Assembly (NCBI GenBank): GCA_016868205.1
Contig: VGHR01000023.1
Span: forward strand, 1 to 34,808
Length of the DNA: 34,808 nucleotides
Direction: 5' to 3'
Source of the DNA: Betaproteobacteria bacterium
Lineage (GTDB): Bacteria; Pseudomonadota; Gammaproteobacteria; Burkholderiales; Burkholderiaceae_C
The notes under the pieces are model-generated. The model saw only the letters and a list, made by a program, of their open reading frames with translations. It had not been told where the DNA came from and did not search any database. Every line of letters begins with the position of its first letter. The first letter of the stretch is position 1. Position numbers and translations under genes: made by a program. This document shows, in pieces, positions 1 through 8,626 of this stretch.

Positions 1-4
1 TAGT

Positions 5-21
5 GGGGGGGTGGGGGGGGG
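5..21. repeat. interrupted poly-G tract at window edge
   Basis: Seven G (5-11), one T, then nine G (13-21). The tract lies outside any gene I can call. The rest of positions 1-148 shows no convincing gene, RNA or site. The tract could be a slippage-prone or quadruplex-forming element, or a sequencing difficulty. Nothing in the window decides between these. Confidence 0.5.
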
Positions 22-148
22 TAAGCATTCCCAACCTTGCAACCTGATGCTGCCGCTTGACCGACCACATCACTGACCCGGCGCTGGAGCGACATCCAGC
101 CTTGCGCAAGCACTCGTCGGGTTGGTATGTTTAATGGTATGCCGAAAC

Positions 149-169
149 AAAAAAGCGCCCAGAGGGCGC
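149..169 (-). terminator. rho-independent terminator after tRNA-Ser
   Basis: Read on the minus strand, a perfect 6-bp GCGCCC/GGGCGC stem with a 3-nt loop is followed by six U. It starts 17 nt beyond the CCA end of tRNA-Ser, so it should end the transcript carrying the tRNA and possibly the methyltransferase upstream. Confidence 0.85.
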
Positions 170-185
170 ATGAATACTAGCTGTC

Positions 186-275
186 TGGCGGAGACTGTGA
201 GATTCGAACTCACGGAAGGGTCACCCCTTCGGCAGTTTTCAAGACTGCTGGTTTAAACCGCTCACCCAAGTCTCC
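186..275 (-). tRNA. tRNA-Ser (anticodon UGA)
   Basis: On the minus strand this 90-nt sequence folds as a class II tRNA. The acceptor arm is GGAGACT paired with AGTCTCC and is followed by G and an encoded CCA. The D-arm contains GGTTTAAACC, the anticodon stem GCAGT/ACTGC encloses loop CTTGAAA with anticodon TGA, a long variable arm follows, and the T-loop reads GTTCGAATC. The long variable arm and the UGA anticodon identify a serine tRNA that reads UCA and, by wobble, other UCN codons. The first 14 nt also form the 3' end of the methyltransferase reading frame upstream, so the two genes physically overlap. A terminator lies just downstream. Confidence 0.97.
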
Positions 276-1164
276 GGGTCGTTTCGCAGCCGTAGTTTAG
301 CTCCCCTGTGACCGACTGGCGCGCTGCGTCTTGCAAGCCGATGTGAATTACGGCGTACAAGGGCGTGCCCCACAGCGCACGAAAGAAGGGGCACAGGCAC
401 GCCCAGCCGGCGTCGTAGCCATCGAGGATGCTGTATTCGCCCAGGCGTCGCAGCCTGGGCAGGCCGGTGGTGAAGTCACTGATCTTGCGGGCGCCCCATA
501 AAAACTGTGCCTGGGTACGCGAGACCGATGGGTGCAGTGAGGCCTGACCCACTGCCATGCAGCTCAGGCTGTCAAAGATCAGCTCGGAGCCAACTGGGGC
601 ATGGTGCGAAAACTCGTGCATCACACTAAGCACCTGATCCGGCTGTAGGTACATCAGCACACCCTCGAGCATGACCAGCACCGGCGGTGCCTTCGGACCT
701 TCAGGCAAGCCCAGTTCCTGCCACCAGCGCGGCTGCCGCAGGTCGACCGACGCATGGCGATGGTGTTGTCCCTGGCCGGGCAGCAGGCGGTCGCGCAGAG
801 CGATGACTGGGGGCAGATCGGCATCGAGCCATTGATTGCGTCCCCGGTCGAGCCACTGGAAGTACGACGACAGCCCACAGCCGAGGTTAACCGCCCAACC
901 CCTCGGATGGTGGTTGAAGAAATCCTGAGCCAGCTCTCGCAGGATATAGGTGCGCGCCAAGACCCCGTACACGCTGAGCCTGTCGTTCAGATAGTCCTGC
1001 GGGTCCACCTTGAGTCCGGTGAATGCGGCGCGTGCGTGGCAGTCGCTGATCGCCATATTGGGGAAAAGGCGATCGCCCAGCGCGCGCGCCACCAAAGGAA
1101 TGATCAGGGTGGACTGCACCGGCTCGAGCGCCTCTGCAGGGTATTGCGCGAACTCTTGTTCCAT
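262..1164 (-). CDS. class I SAM-dependent methyltransferase, leucine carboxyl methyltransferase-like
   Basis: The 300-residue protein resembles the PPM1/LCM (Tcmp-like) family of class I methyltransferases. The SAM-binding motif I appears as NLGCGLSSYF near residue 93, a DADLP acidic segment follows, and LEGVLMYL resembles the family's post-II region. In these families O-methylation of carboxyl or hydroxyl groups of small molecules or proteins is typical, but the substrate here cannot be told. The reading frame continues into tRNA-Ser, and its TGA lies in the tRNA D-arm. A 6-bp hairpin (1165-1179) directly abuts the ATG, and a GGAGG sits just beyond it at 1183-1187. The gene lies 127 bp after ureG on the same strand and may be read from the urease transcript. 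Family call is fairly sure; function unknown. Confidence 0.8.
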   Translation of the reverse strand: MEQEFAQYPAEALEPVQSTLIIPLVARALGDRLFPNMAISDCHARAAFTGLKVDPQDYLNDRLSVYGVLARTYILRELAQDFFNHHPRGWAVNLGCGLSSYFQWLDRGRNQWLDADLPPVIALRDRLLPGQGQHHRHASVDLRQPRWWQELGLPEGPKAPPVLVMLEGVLMYLQPDQVLSVMHEFSHHAPVGSELIFDSLSCMAVGQASLHPSVSRTQAQFLWGARKISDFTTGLPRLRRLGEYSILDGYDAGWACLCPFFRALWGTPLYAVIHIGLQDAARQSVTGELNYGCETTRRLG

Positions 1165-1291
1165 GCCCGATCTTCGGGCCAGCCTCCAGCCTCAGTGCTT
1201 TGGACGCCTGTGAAACATTGCAACAAATGCCTGCTGCGGTAAGTCCCCGAGACGCTCCTGCAGAGCGATCGTCCGGCCGGCTGTCGGGACC

Positions 1292-1948
1292 TCAAGCCGC
1301 TTTGAGCATGCCGCGTTCCTCAATGAAGGCGACCACCTCATCAACACCGCTGAGCGACTTGAGGTTGGTCATCACGAAGGGCTTGAGCCCCTTGGGCGTG
1401 GTTCGCATGCGTACCGTGTCGGCTTGCATGACCGTCAGATCGGCGCCCACATGCGGCGCCAGATCGGTCTTGTTGATGATGAACAGGTCGCTTTTGGTAA
1501 TTCCTGGTCCGCCCTTGCGAGGAATTTTTTCGCCAGCGGCCACATCAATCACATAGAGCGTGAGATCGCTCAACTCGGGGCTGAAGGTGGCAGCGAGATT
1601 GTCGCCGCCGCTCTCGACGAACACGATGTCGGCGTCAGGAAACTGCTCGAGCATGCGGTCGATGGCCTCGAGGTTGATGGAGGCATCTTCGCGGATGGCG
1701 GTGTGCGGGCAGCCCCCGGTCTCCACGCCCATGATGCGTTCGGCCGGCAGCGCGCCGCTGACAGTAAGCAGGCGCTGGTCTTCCTTGGTGTAGATGTCGT
1801 TGGTAATGGCCACCAGGTCGTAGCGCTGGCGCATGGATTTGCACAGCATCTCGAGCAGCGTGGTTTTGCCGGACCCGACTGGCCCGCCTATACCCACCCG
1901 CAGCGGCGGTAACTTCTTGGTCCGATGGGTGATGTGATGAAGGGTCAT
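1292..1948 (-). CDS. ureG: urease accessory GTPase UreG
   Basis: UreG is the SIMIBI-class GTPase that couples GTP hydrolysis to nickel delivery into apo-urease, acting in the cytosol with UreD and UreF. The P-loop GGPVGSGKT is at residues 21-29. The nickel-binding Cys-Pro-His motif is at residues 80-82, preceded by GVETGG. ESGGDNL and NKTDL nucleotide-binding segments follow. At 218 residues the length is usual for bacterial UreG. The N-terminus carries only a few histidines (HHITH), so it lacks the long His-rich extension of some homologues; the His-rich store here is on UreE. It is the last urease gene, 15 bp after ureF. Confidence 0.98.
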   Translation of the reverse strand: MTLHHITHRTKKLPPLRVGIGGPVGSGKTTLLEMLCKSMRQRYDLVAITNDIYTKEDQRLLTVSGALPAERIMGVETGGCPHTAIREDASINLEAIDRMLEQFPDADIVFVESGGDNLAATFSPELSDLTLYVIDVAAGEKIPRKGGPGITKSDLFIINKTDLAPHVGADLTVMQADTVRMRTTPKGLKPFVMTNLKSLSGVDEVVAFIEERGMLKAA

Positions 1949-1963
1949 GGTGTGGGAAAGGAC

Positions 1964-2671
1964 TTAAGAGCGAAACAGGCGTGAATATTGGGCTTCGTGC
2001 TGGCTCGACACGATAGCCAGCATCGGGCTAAAGGCTTGCCGCTCATCCTCGCCGGTGGCCAGGGCTCGCTCAACCACTGGGGGAACCGCTTCGGACAGGC
2101 GGGCCAGGATGCGTTGCCCTGCGCTTTGGCCCAGCGGGACGGCCTTGATCGCCGCCTGCATCATGGCTTCAGCCCAGCCGAAAGTAAAAGCCAGCAGCAC
2201 ATCACGCGGCGTTGTTTCGCTGCTGGCGGCGGCCAGTGCAAAGGCAATCGGGTAGCTTGGCGGGAGCGCGGCGCACGCATCCAGCGGCAAGCGAGGAGCC
2301 GCGCTGTCGTGCCGGAGCCACTCTACCAGCGAGCGACCCATTTGCAGGCTCTGCTGTCGCTGCTCACTGGTTTCGCGTGTTTGCAGCATCCAGTCGTTCA
2401 GCCGGCGTACAAGGTCCAGATCGCCTTCGCGCCAGGCCGGGAGCGCTTGGGCCAGTATCGGCAGATCGCTGCGGCCCGGGCTCAGATGCAGTTGGTCCAA
2501 CAACCAGGCACCCGCCTGCTCTTCGTTGCTGACCAGACCCACCTCGACCGCCGACTCCAAGCCTTCCGAATAGGAAAAGCTGCCCACTGGCAGAGCCGGC
2601 GAGGCCAGCCAGATCAGCCGCAGCAGGCTCGGTGCAGACAGTAACGAGAGAGCGGGTACCGATGTGTTCAT
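1964..2671 (-). CDS. ureF: urease accessory protein UreF
   Basis: UreF is the all-helical accessory protein that bridges UreD and UreG in the urease activation complex. The N-terminal segment [18 protein letters not shown] (about residues 22-39) is the family signature. The 235-residue length fits the family. Its ATG overlaps the ureE stop by 4 bp (ATGA), which implies translational coupling, and ureG follows after 15 bp. UreF normally works bound to UreD, and no ureD is visible in this window, so its partner must be encoded elsewhere if the system is functional. Confidence 0.97.
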   Translation of the reverse strand: MNTSVPALSLLSAPSLLRLIWLASPALPVGSFSYSEGLESAVEVGLVSNEEQAGAWLLDQLHLSPGRSDLPILAQALPAWREGDLDLVRRLNDWMLQTRETSEQRQQSLQMGRSLVEWLRHDSAAPRLPLDACAALPPSYPIAFALAAASSETTPRDVLLAFTFGWAEAMMQAAIKAVPLGQSAGQRILARLSEAVPPVVERALATGEDERQAFSPMLAIVSSQHEAQYSRLFRS

Positions 2672-3213
2672 GACGGGCCCTTGCCGGCTTGGGCGCTGTC
2701 TCCGTGCGCATGGCTGTGGGGGTGCGTATGGTCATGTCGATGGTCATGGTGATGGCCCCCCGCGGCGTAGGCGCCTGCCTCGGGCTCAAACCCTTGGGTG
2801 GCCTCTTTGACGATCAGATGCATGGCCCGCAGCATGTCAGCGAGCACATGGTCGGGCTCGATCTTGAGGTGGTCGCTCTGCAGCTCGATTTGCACATGCC
2901 GGTTGCCCAGGTGATAGGCGGCGCGGATCAGGTCGAAGGGTGAGCCGTGCGCGGGGCAGGGCGTGATGCGCAGCACGCTCTGCGGTGCGGCGATGACGCG
3001 TACCAGCGATCCATCGGCAGCTACCAGCACATCGCCGCCGCGCACCACCGTACCCCGTGCCAGAAAAACACCGAGCTTGCGTCCTACCGAGTCGGTGGCG
3101 TCAAAGCGGCTTTTTTGCCGCACCTCCCAATCGAGCTCCACCGTGGCAGCGCGTTTGAGCAGCGCCGGGGCTAGCCCGGCGCCGCGGGCGATAAGTTTGG
3201 AGACTTCAAGCAT
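2668..3213 (-). CDS. ureE: urease accessory protein UreE, nickel metallochaperone with His-rich tail
   Basis: UreE is the dimeric cytosolic nickel chaperone of urease maturation. An N-terminal peptide-binding beta domain (about residues 1-75) is followed by the metal-binding domain, where GNRH gives the conserved interface histidine H106. The C-terminus (residues 154-170) holds ten histidines alternating with Asp, Arg, Thr, Pro, Ser and Ala. This is a nickel-storage tail like that of Klebsiella UreE. At 181 residues it is longer than tail-less homologues. The gene lies 21 bp after ureC and overlaps ureF by 4 bp. Confidence 0.97.
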   Translation of the reverse strand: MLEVSKLIARGAGLAPALLKRAATVELDWEVRQKSRFDATDSVGRKLGVFLARGTVVRGGDVLVAADGSLVRVIAAPQSVLRITPCPAHGSPFDLIRAAYHLGNRHVQIELQSDHLKIEPDHVLADMLRAMHLIVKEATQGFEPEAGAYAAGGHHHDHRHDHTHPHSHAHGDSAQAGKGPS

Positions 3214-3234
3214 GGGGCAATCGGCTTGGCGGGT

Positions 3235-4953
<1,719 letters not shown>

Positions 4954-4976
4954 ATGCTTTCCCCTTGAGCAGACTA

Positions 4977-5282
4977 TTAAAGTGGTCCTTGTACCTGCCC
5001 CTGAAACCCCCAGACCTCTCGCGCACCCGCGTAGTCCACCAGCTCGACGGTGCGCTGCTGTCCGGGCTCAAAGCGCACGGCTGTCCCCGAGGCGATATTC
5101 AAGCGCATGCCGCGCGCTGCCTGGCGGTCAAAGGACAGCGCCTGATTGGTCTCGGCAAAGTGGTAGTGCGAGCCCACCTGAATGGGCCGGTCGGCCGTGT
5201 TGTGCACCACCACGGTGAGGGTGCGACGGCCCACATTAAGCGGCAGTGCCTCGTCGTCGGTCAGCAGTTCTCCGGGGGTCAT
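4977..5282 (-). CDS. ureB: urease beta subunit UreB
   Basis: UreB is the small structural beta subunit of the (UreABC)3 urease. I start at the ATG giving [18 protein letters not shown], which matches the usual N-terminus of the family; an upstream in-frame start would add 16 unrelated residues. The family segment [11 protein letters not shown] is present, and the length is 101 residues. The chosen ATG overlaps the stop of the preceding small gene by 4 bp (ATGA), so the two are probably translationally coupled. Confidence 0.97.
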   Translation of the reverse strand: MTPGELLTDDEALPLNVGRRTLTVVVHNTADRPIQVGSHYHFAETNQALSFDRQAARGMRLNIASGTAVRFEPGQQRTVELVDYAGAREVWGFQGQVQGPL

Positions 5283-5437
5283 TTGCGGCCCCACCACAGC
5301 GCCAAGGCGACCAGGGTCAGGGCGATCCACAGAGCCGTGTCGGTGGCGTGCCAGTGGCTGCCGTCCAGACCATGGCCCTCATGGGCATGAAGCAGGAGGG
5401 GGCACAGGGCCAAGGTGGCGAGCAGTTTGCTTTTCAT
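5279..5437 (-). CDS. small His-rich membrane or exported protein within the urease operon
   Basis: A 52-residue ORF lies between ureA and ureB. A Lys-containing N-terminus and hydrophobic stretch (about residues 4-17) look like a signal peptide or first membrane segment. They are followed by [17 protein letters not shown], which holds five histidines, then a second hydrophobic helix (about residues 36-48) ending WWGRK. Its ATG is 7 bp after ureA and its stop overlaps the ureB ATG, so it is placed as a true operon member. The HEGHG segment is loosely reminiscent of the N-terminus of HupE/UreJ nickel permeases, but the protein is far too short to be one. A role in nickel or urea handling at the membrane is only inference. 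Confidence 0.75.
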   Translation of the reverse strand: MKSKLLATLALCPLLLHAHEGHGLDGSHWHATDTALWIALTLVALALWWGRK

Positions 5438-5444
5438 GGGCGTC

Positions 5445-5747
5445 TCAGACGATGGGTTGATGTACGGTGACCAATTTGGTGCCGTCGGGGAAGGTGGCTT
5501 CGACCTGGATGTCACTGATCATCTCGGCCACGCCTTCCATCACATCCTGGCGGCTCAAGATGTTGCGGCCTTCGCTCATCAGCGCGGCCACTGTCTTGCC
5601 GTCGCGAGCGCCCTCCATCACGGCAGCGGTGATCAGCGCTACCGCCTCGGGATGGTTGAGTTTGAGGCCGCGCGCGCGCCTGCGTTCGGCCAGCAGGGCG
5701 GCGGTGAAGATCAGAAGCTTGTCTTTTTCGCGGGGGCTGAGGTCCAT
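5445..5747 (-). CDS. ureA: urease gamma subunit UreA
   Basis: UreA is the smallest structural subunit of the three-subunit bacterial urease. The start [20 protein letters not shown] matches the family N-terminus and gives the standard 100 residues; upstream in-frame codons would add 23 unrelated residues. [14 protein letters not shown] and the C-terminal [11 protein letters not shown] are typical. It is the first gene of the operon here. Unlike many relatives it is not preceded by ureD: upstream lies a 244-bp divergent intergenic region and then infA. I see no strong ribosome binding site before the ATG. Confidence 0.98.
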   Translation of the reverse strand: MDLSPREKDKLLIFTAALLAERRRARGLKLNHPEAVALITAAVMEGARDGKTVAALMSEGRNILSRQDVMEGVAEMISDIQVEATFPDGTKLVTVHQPIV

Positions 5748-5830
5748 GGCTACAGGCTCACAGGAGGTTGGGCATATGGTGCAAGTTTGATGCCAGATCG
5801 GCTTGGAGCCGCTCAATTATGAAGCGATGA

Positions 5831-5862
5831 GTGGGCCGCCGCCCACTGCCGGGTCTGCCCGG
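5831..5862. other. two adjacent inverted repeats between ureA and infA
   Basis: GTGGGC/GCCCAC with a 4-nt loop (5831-5846) is followed 2 nt later by CCGGG/CCCGG with a 4-nt loop (5849-5862). Neither is followed by a T-run on either strand. They lie in the divergent region between the urease operon and infA and could be RNA structures in one leader or a protein-binding site. No function can be assigned. Confidence 0.45.
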
Positions 5863-5883
5863 AAGGCTTGCAGAGGCTACAAT
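5855..5883 (+). promoter_or_regulatory. possible infA promoter
   Basis: A TACAAT -10 hexamer at 5878-5883 lies 17 bp after CTGCCC (5855-5860), a weak -35. It would give a leader of about 100 nt before infA. The -10 matches well and the -35 poorly, so this is tentative. Confidence 0.3.
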
Positions 5884-5991
5884 GCTTCTTTGCCAGAATT
5901 TTTCGTGGGGGTGCCATTGTTCAAACGCTTAGTTCCCGTCAAAGGCTCACATCCCGCTATGCTGGCCATTTGACCTGAGGATCGCGCGCAC

Positions 5992-6246
5992 ATGGCAAAG
6001 GAAGAACTCATTGAAATGCAGGGTCTGGTGGAAGAGGTTCTGCCCGACTCGCGCTTTCGAGTCACGCTTGAAAACGGCCACAAATTGATTGCGTACACCT
6101 CGGGCAAGATGCGCAAGAACCACATCCGCATTTTGGCCGGTGATCAGGTTTCTCTCGAGCTCTCGCCCTACGACCTGAGCAAAGGTCGTATCACCTTCCG
6201 GCATATCGCAGGCCGCACTCCGCCGCCCCCGCGAGCGCCTCGCTAA
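5992..6246 (+). CDS. infA: translation initiation factor IF-1 (second-copy type)
   Basis: IF-1 binds the 30S A-site during initiation. The protein is a single S1/OB-fold domain: [20 protein letters not shown] at the N-terminus, [20 protein letters not shown] in the middle and [15 protein letters not shown] near the end. At 84 residues it carries a short proline- and arginine-rich tail beyond the usual 72. Burkholderiales often carry one infA in the ribosomal-protein operon and a second elsewhere; its isolated position here suggests the second copy, which I infer from context only. A TGAGGA lies 10-15 bases before the ATG. A strong terminator follows, so it is probably monocistronic. Confidence 0.95.
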   Translation: MAKEELIEMQGLVEEVLPDSRFRVTLENGHKLIAYTSGKMRKNHIRILAGDQVSLELSPYDLSKGRITFRHIAGRTPPPPRAPR

Positions 6247-6265
6247 AGCTGGTGGACTCCCCATG

Positions 6266-6292
6266 AAAAAACGCTGCTTCGGCAGCGTTTTT
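6266..6292 (+). terminator. rho-independent terminator of infA
   Basis: ACGCTGC and GCAGCGT pair around a TTCG tetraloop, flanked by an A-run on the left and a T-run on the right. Coming 20 bp after the infA stop, it should end infA transcription; the A-run also makes it potentially bidirectional. Confidence 0.9.
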
Positions 6293-6406
6293 GCTGTCCG
6301 GCCCGGTGGCGGCGATGGGGCCGTCCCTCAGGGACAAGCGGTCCGCGCCGACACGCTCGGCACGCGAGCCTGCTTAGGCTGAGAGCCTTTGAACAAGGAG
6401 CCAGCT

Positions 6407-6946
6407 ATGACCCGGGTGCAAGACATCATGACGCGCGGCGTGCGCACGCTCCGTCCTTCCGATTCGGTGGTCGCTGCGGCACAGACCATGGACGAGCTCA
6501 ATGTGGGGGCCCTGCCTGTTTGCCAGTCGGGCAAGCTGGTGGGCATGGTGACTGACCGGGACATCACCGTGCGGGCCGTGGCCCGGGGCCGTGCCGATGC
6601 CGGCACCATCCTGTCTGATGTGATGAGCAGCCATGTGAGTTGGTGCTATGAAGACCAGCCCCTTGAGCAGGTGGTTGAACAGATGTCCGACTGGCAAATT
6701 CGCCGCGTTCCGGTGATGGATCGCAGCGAACAATTGGTGGGGATGCTCAGCCTGGGCGATATCGCGGTCAAGGGCGACGCCGATCAGGCGGCGCAGTGTT
6801 TGATGCACATCAGCGAGCCGGCGCGTCCGCATCATCTCTGGCCTCCTCAGACTGTCGGTTTGACCACGCAAGTGCCCTACCCAGTGCAATCGGGGTCCAA
6901 GCCGAGGAACAGGCAGGCACAGACTCAGAGGCCGGCACCCCTGTGA
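6407..6946 (+). CDS. tandem CBS-domain protein
   Basis: The 179-residue protein begins MTRVQDIMTRGVRTLRPSDS and contains two CBS motifs (about residues 5-60 and 70-125). These include VGMVTDRDITVRAVARG and VGMLSLGDIAVKGDAD, the usual second-strand/helix signatures. CBS pairs bind adenosine nucleotides and act as small regulatory modules; no fused effector domain is present. A tail of about 45 residues rich in Pro, Gln and Arg has no recognisable fold. I chose the ATG at 6407 because AAGGAG (6395-6400) stands 6 nt before it. The target is unknown and neighbours give no clear hint. Confidence 0.88.
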   Translation: MTRVQDIMTRGVRTLRPSDSVVAAAQTMDELNVGALPVCQSGKLVGMVTDRDITVRAVARGRADAGTILSDVMSSHVSWCYEDQPLEQVVEQMSDWQIRRVPVMDRSEQLVGMLSLGDIAVKGDADQAAQCLMHISEPARPHHLWPPQTVGLTTQVPYPVQSGSKPRNRQAQTQRPAPL

Positions 6947-7003
6947 TGCAGGGGGCTATCGCGCCGAGGGGCGGCGCTCCCACCTCGGTCGGCGATGCGC
7001 TCA

Positions 7004-7018
7004 GGCCCCGTAGGGGCC
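7004..7018. terminator. GC-rich hairpin between convergent genes
   Basis: GGCCCC/GGGGCC with a 3-nt loop lies between the CBS gene and the convergent ABC permease gene. It has no T-run on either strand, so at best it is a pausing or RNA-protecting structure rather than a clear intrinsic terminator. Confidence 0.3.
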
Positions 7019-7036
7019 GCGGGCGATGGGTTTGAC

Positions 7037-7804
7037 TTACTGGCTGCTGGAGTTCCTGTAAGCCCAGCTTGCGTTGTGCTTTTCGATGTAACTAAAGAGC
7101 TCGTACATCACCATCGCCATCACGCCCACCACCACCAGGCCCGCAAAGGCCAGGCCCATCTGCATGGCCGATCCAGCCGAGATCAGCAGGTAGCCGATGC
7201 CCTCGTTGGCTGCGGTCATCTCCGAGACTGTGGTTCCGACGAAAGCCAGAGTGATCGCCACCTTGAGTGAGCCGTAGAAATAGGGCATGGACCGCGGCAG
7301 TCCCACTTTAATCAGCACATCCCAGCGTTTGGCACCGAGCACCCGCAGTACATCTTCCAGTTCAGGCTCCAGGGTGGCCAGCCCGGTGGCAATATTTACC
7401 ATGATGGGGAAAAAAGAAATCAAGAACGCCGTCAAGATGGCTGGTCCGATGCCAATGCCGAACCAGACCACCAAAATCGGGACGAAGGCTGCTTTGGGCA
7501 GCGCATTGAAGGCCGTCATCAGCGGATAAATCGCGGTGTAGGCCAGGCGCGAGGAGCCGATGAGAAAGCCCAGCATCACGCCCACCACGATGGCGATGCC
7601 AAAGCCGGCCATGGTGACCCAAAAGGTACGCCAGGCGTGCCCGGCAATCACGGTTCGAAACTCGATGAGTTGTTCCCAGATTCGAGCTGGACTCGGAAAT
7701 ACGAACTCGGACACACTAAATGCGCTGCACAAGGCCTGCCAGATCAGTATCACTGCCACCAGCAAAGCCCACGGTGACCAGCGCTCCATGGTTTTCTTGT
7801 TCAT
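7037..7804 (-). CDS. ABC transporter permease, SsuC/TauC-type
   Basis: An integral membrane permease of the nitrate/sulfonate/taurine-type ABC importer family, with about six hydrophobic helices over 255 residues. The cytoplasmic coupling (EAA) loop is visible as EDVLRVLGAKRWDVLIKVGL followed by PRSMPYFYGSLKVA. Its ATG overlaps the stop of the ATPase gene (ATGA), and the three transporter genes form one operon read leftward. The family moves sulfonates, nitrate, pyrimidine-type thiamin precursors, riboflavin and other small compounds, so sequence alone does not give the substrate. Position beside purine-ureide genes, and a shared palindrome upstream, suggest a purine or ureide compound. Confidence 0.92.
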   Translation of the reverse strand: MNKKTMERWSPWALLVAVILIWQALCSAFSVSEFVFPSPARIWEQLIEFRTVIAGHAWRTFWVTMAGFGIAIVVGVMLGFLIGSSRLAYTAIYPLMTAFNALPKAAFVPILVVWFGIGIGPAILTAFLISFFPIMVNIATGLATLEPELEDVLRVLGAKRWDVLIKVGLPRSMPYFYGSLKVAITLAFVGTTVSEMTAANEGIGYLLISAGSAMQMGLAFAGLVVVGVMAMVMYELFSYIEKHNASWAYRNSSSQ

Positions 7805-8619
7805 GGTGTTGCCTGCGGCCCTTTCGTGCGTATGGCCCCGATGTGCCCACGCAATTCATGCACGATGTCGGTGAACTCCTTGGTGTAGGTGATCTCCAAA
7901 TCGCGCGGTCGCGGCAGGTCGATTCCGCGTTTGACCACGAAGCGCCCGGGGCTCTTGCTCATGACATAGACGGTATCGGCGAGAAACACCGACTCACGCA
8001 AATCGTGGGTGACCAGAATCACATTGAAGCGCTGCTCGGTCCACAGGTCGCGCAAGATGCACCATAACTCTTCGCGGGTGAAGGCATCCAGAGCGCCGAA
8101 GGGCTCGTCGAGAAGGAGCATCTTGGGCTCGTGGATGAGTGCGCGGCAAATGCTGGCCCGCTGCTGCATGCCGCCGGAGAGCTGCCAAGGAAATTTGTCT
8201 TCGTAGCCGCCCAGGCCTACTTTCTGGAGCAGGGCGCGTGCCCGTTGCTCATACTCTTGGCGTTTTTCCTTGAACTGACTGCGGTGCGGCTCCACGATCT
8301 CCAGCGGCAGCAGCACATTGTCCACTGTCGTCCGCCAGGGCAGCAGCGAGGGGGCCTGGAAAGCCATACCCGAGATCTTGAGCGGACCGGTGACAGGCTG
8401 GCCATCGATGCGTATGGCCCCTTGCGAGGGCATGCGCAGGCCGGTGGCCAGCTTCATGAAGGTGGATTTGCCGCAGCCCGAGGGCCCCACGATGGCGATG
8501 AATTCGCCCTCCTGAATCTGCAAGTCGATGGCTTCAACCGCGTACTGCTTCTGGGCCAGCAGTTCCTCGTTGTAGGCGAGCCAGACGTCTTGAAAATCTA
8601 CGAAGGGCGATTGCGGCAT
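7801..8619 (-). CDS. ABC transporter ATP-binding protein, SsuB/TauB-type
   Basis: The 272-residue ATPase energises the importer. Walker A GPSGCGKST is at residues 45-53, the signature is LSGGMQQRAS, Walker B reads MLLLDEPFGALD, and the H-loop is VTHDLRE. This is the standard arrangement for the nitrate/sulfonate/taurine class. It lies 7 bp after the binding-protein gene and overlaps the permease gene by 4 bp. Confidence 0.95.
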   Translation of the reverse strand: MPQSPFVDFQDVWLAYNEELLAQKQYAVEAIDLQIQEGEFIAIVGPSGCGKSTFMKLATGLRMPSQGAIRIDGQPVTGPLKISGMAFQAPSLLPWRTTVDNVLLPLEIVEPHRSQFKEKRQEYEQRARALLQKVGLGGYEDKFPWQLSGGMQQRASICRALIHEPKMLLLDEPFGALDAFTREELWCILRDLWTEQRFNVILVTHDLRESVFLADTVYVMSKSPGRFVVKRGIDLPRPRDLEITYTKEFTDIVHELRGHIGAIRTKGPQATP

Positions 8620-8626
8620 GGCGTCT

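Noticed and set aside
5911-5973. 20-codon GTG-started ORF upstream of infA
   Set aside because: GTG start after a G-run and a neutral peptide sequence; no terminator or codon bias to suggest a leader function.
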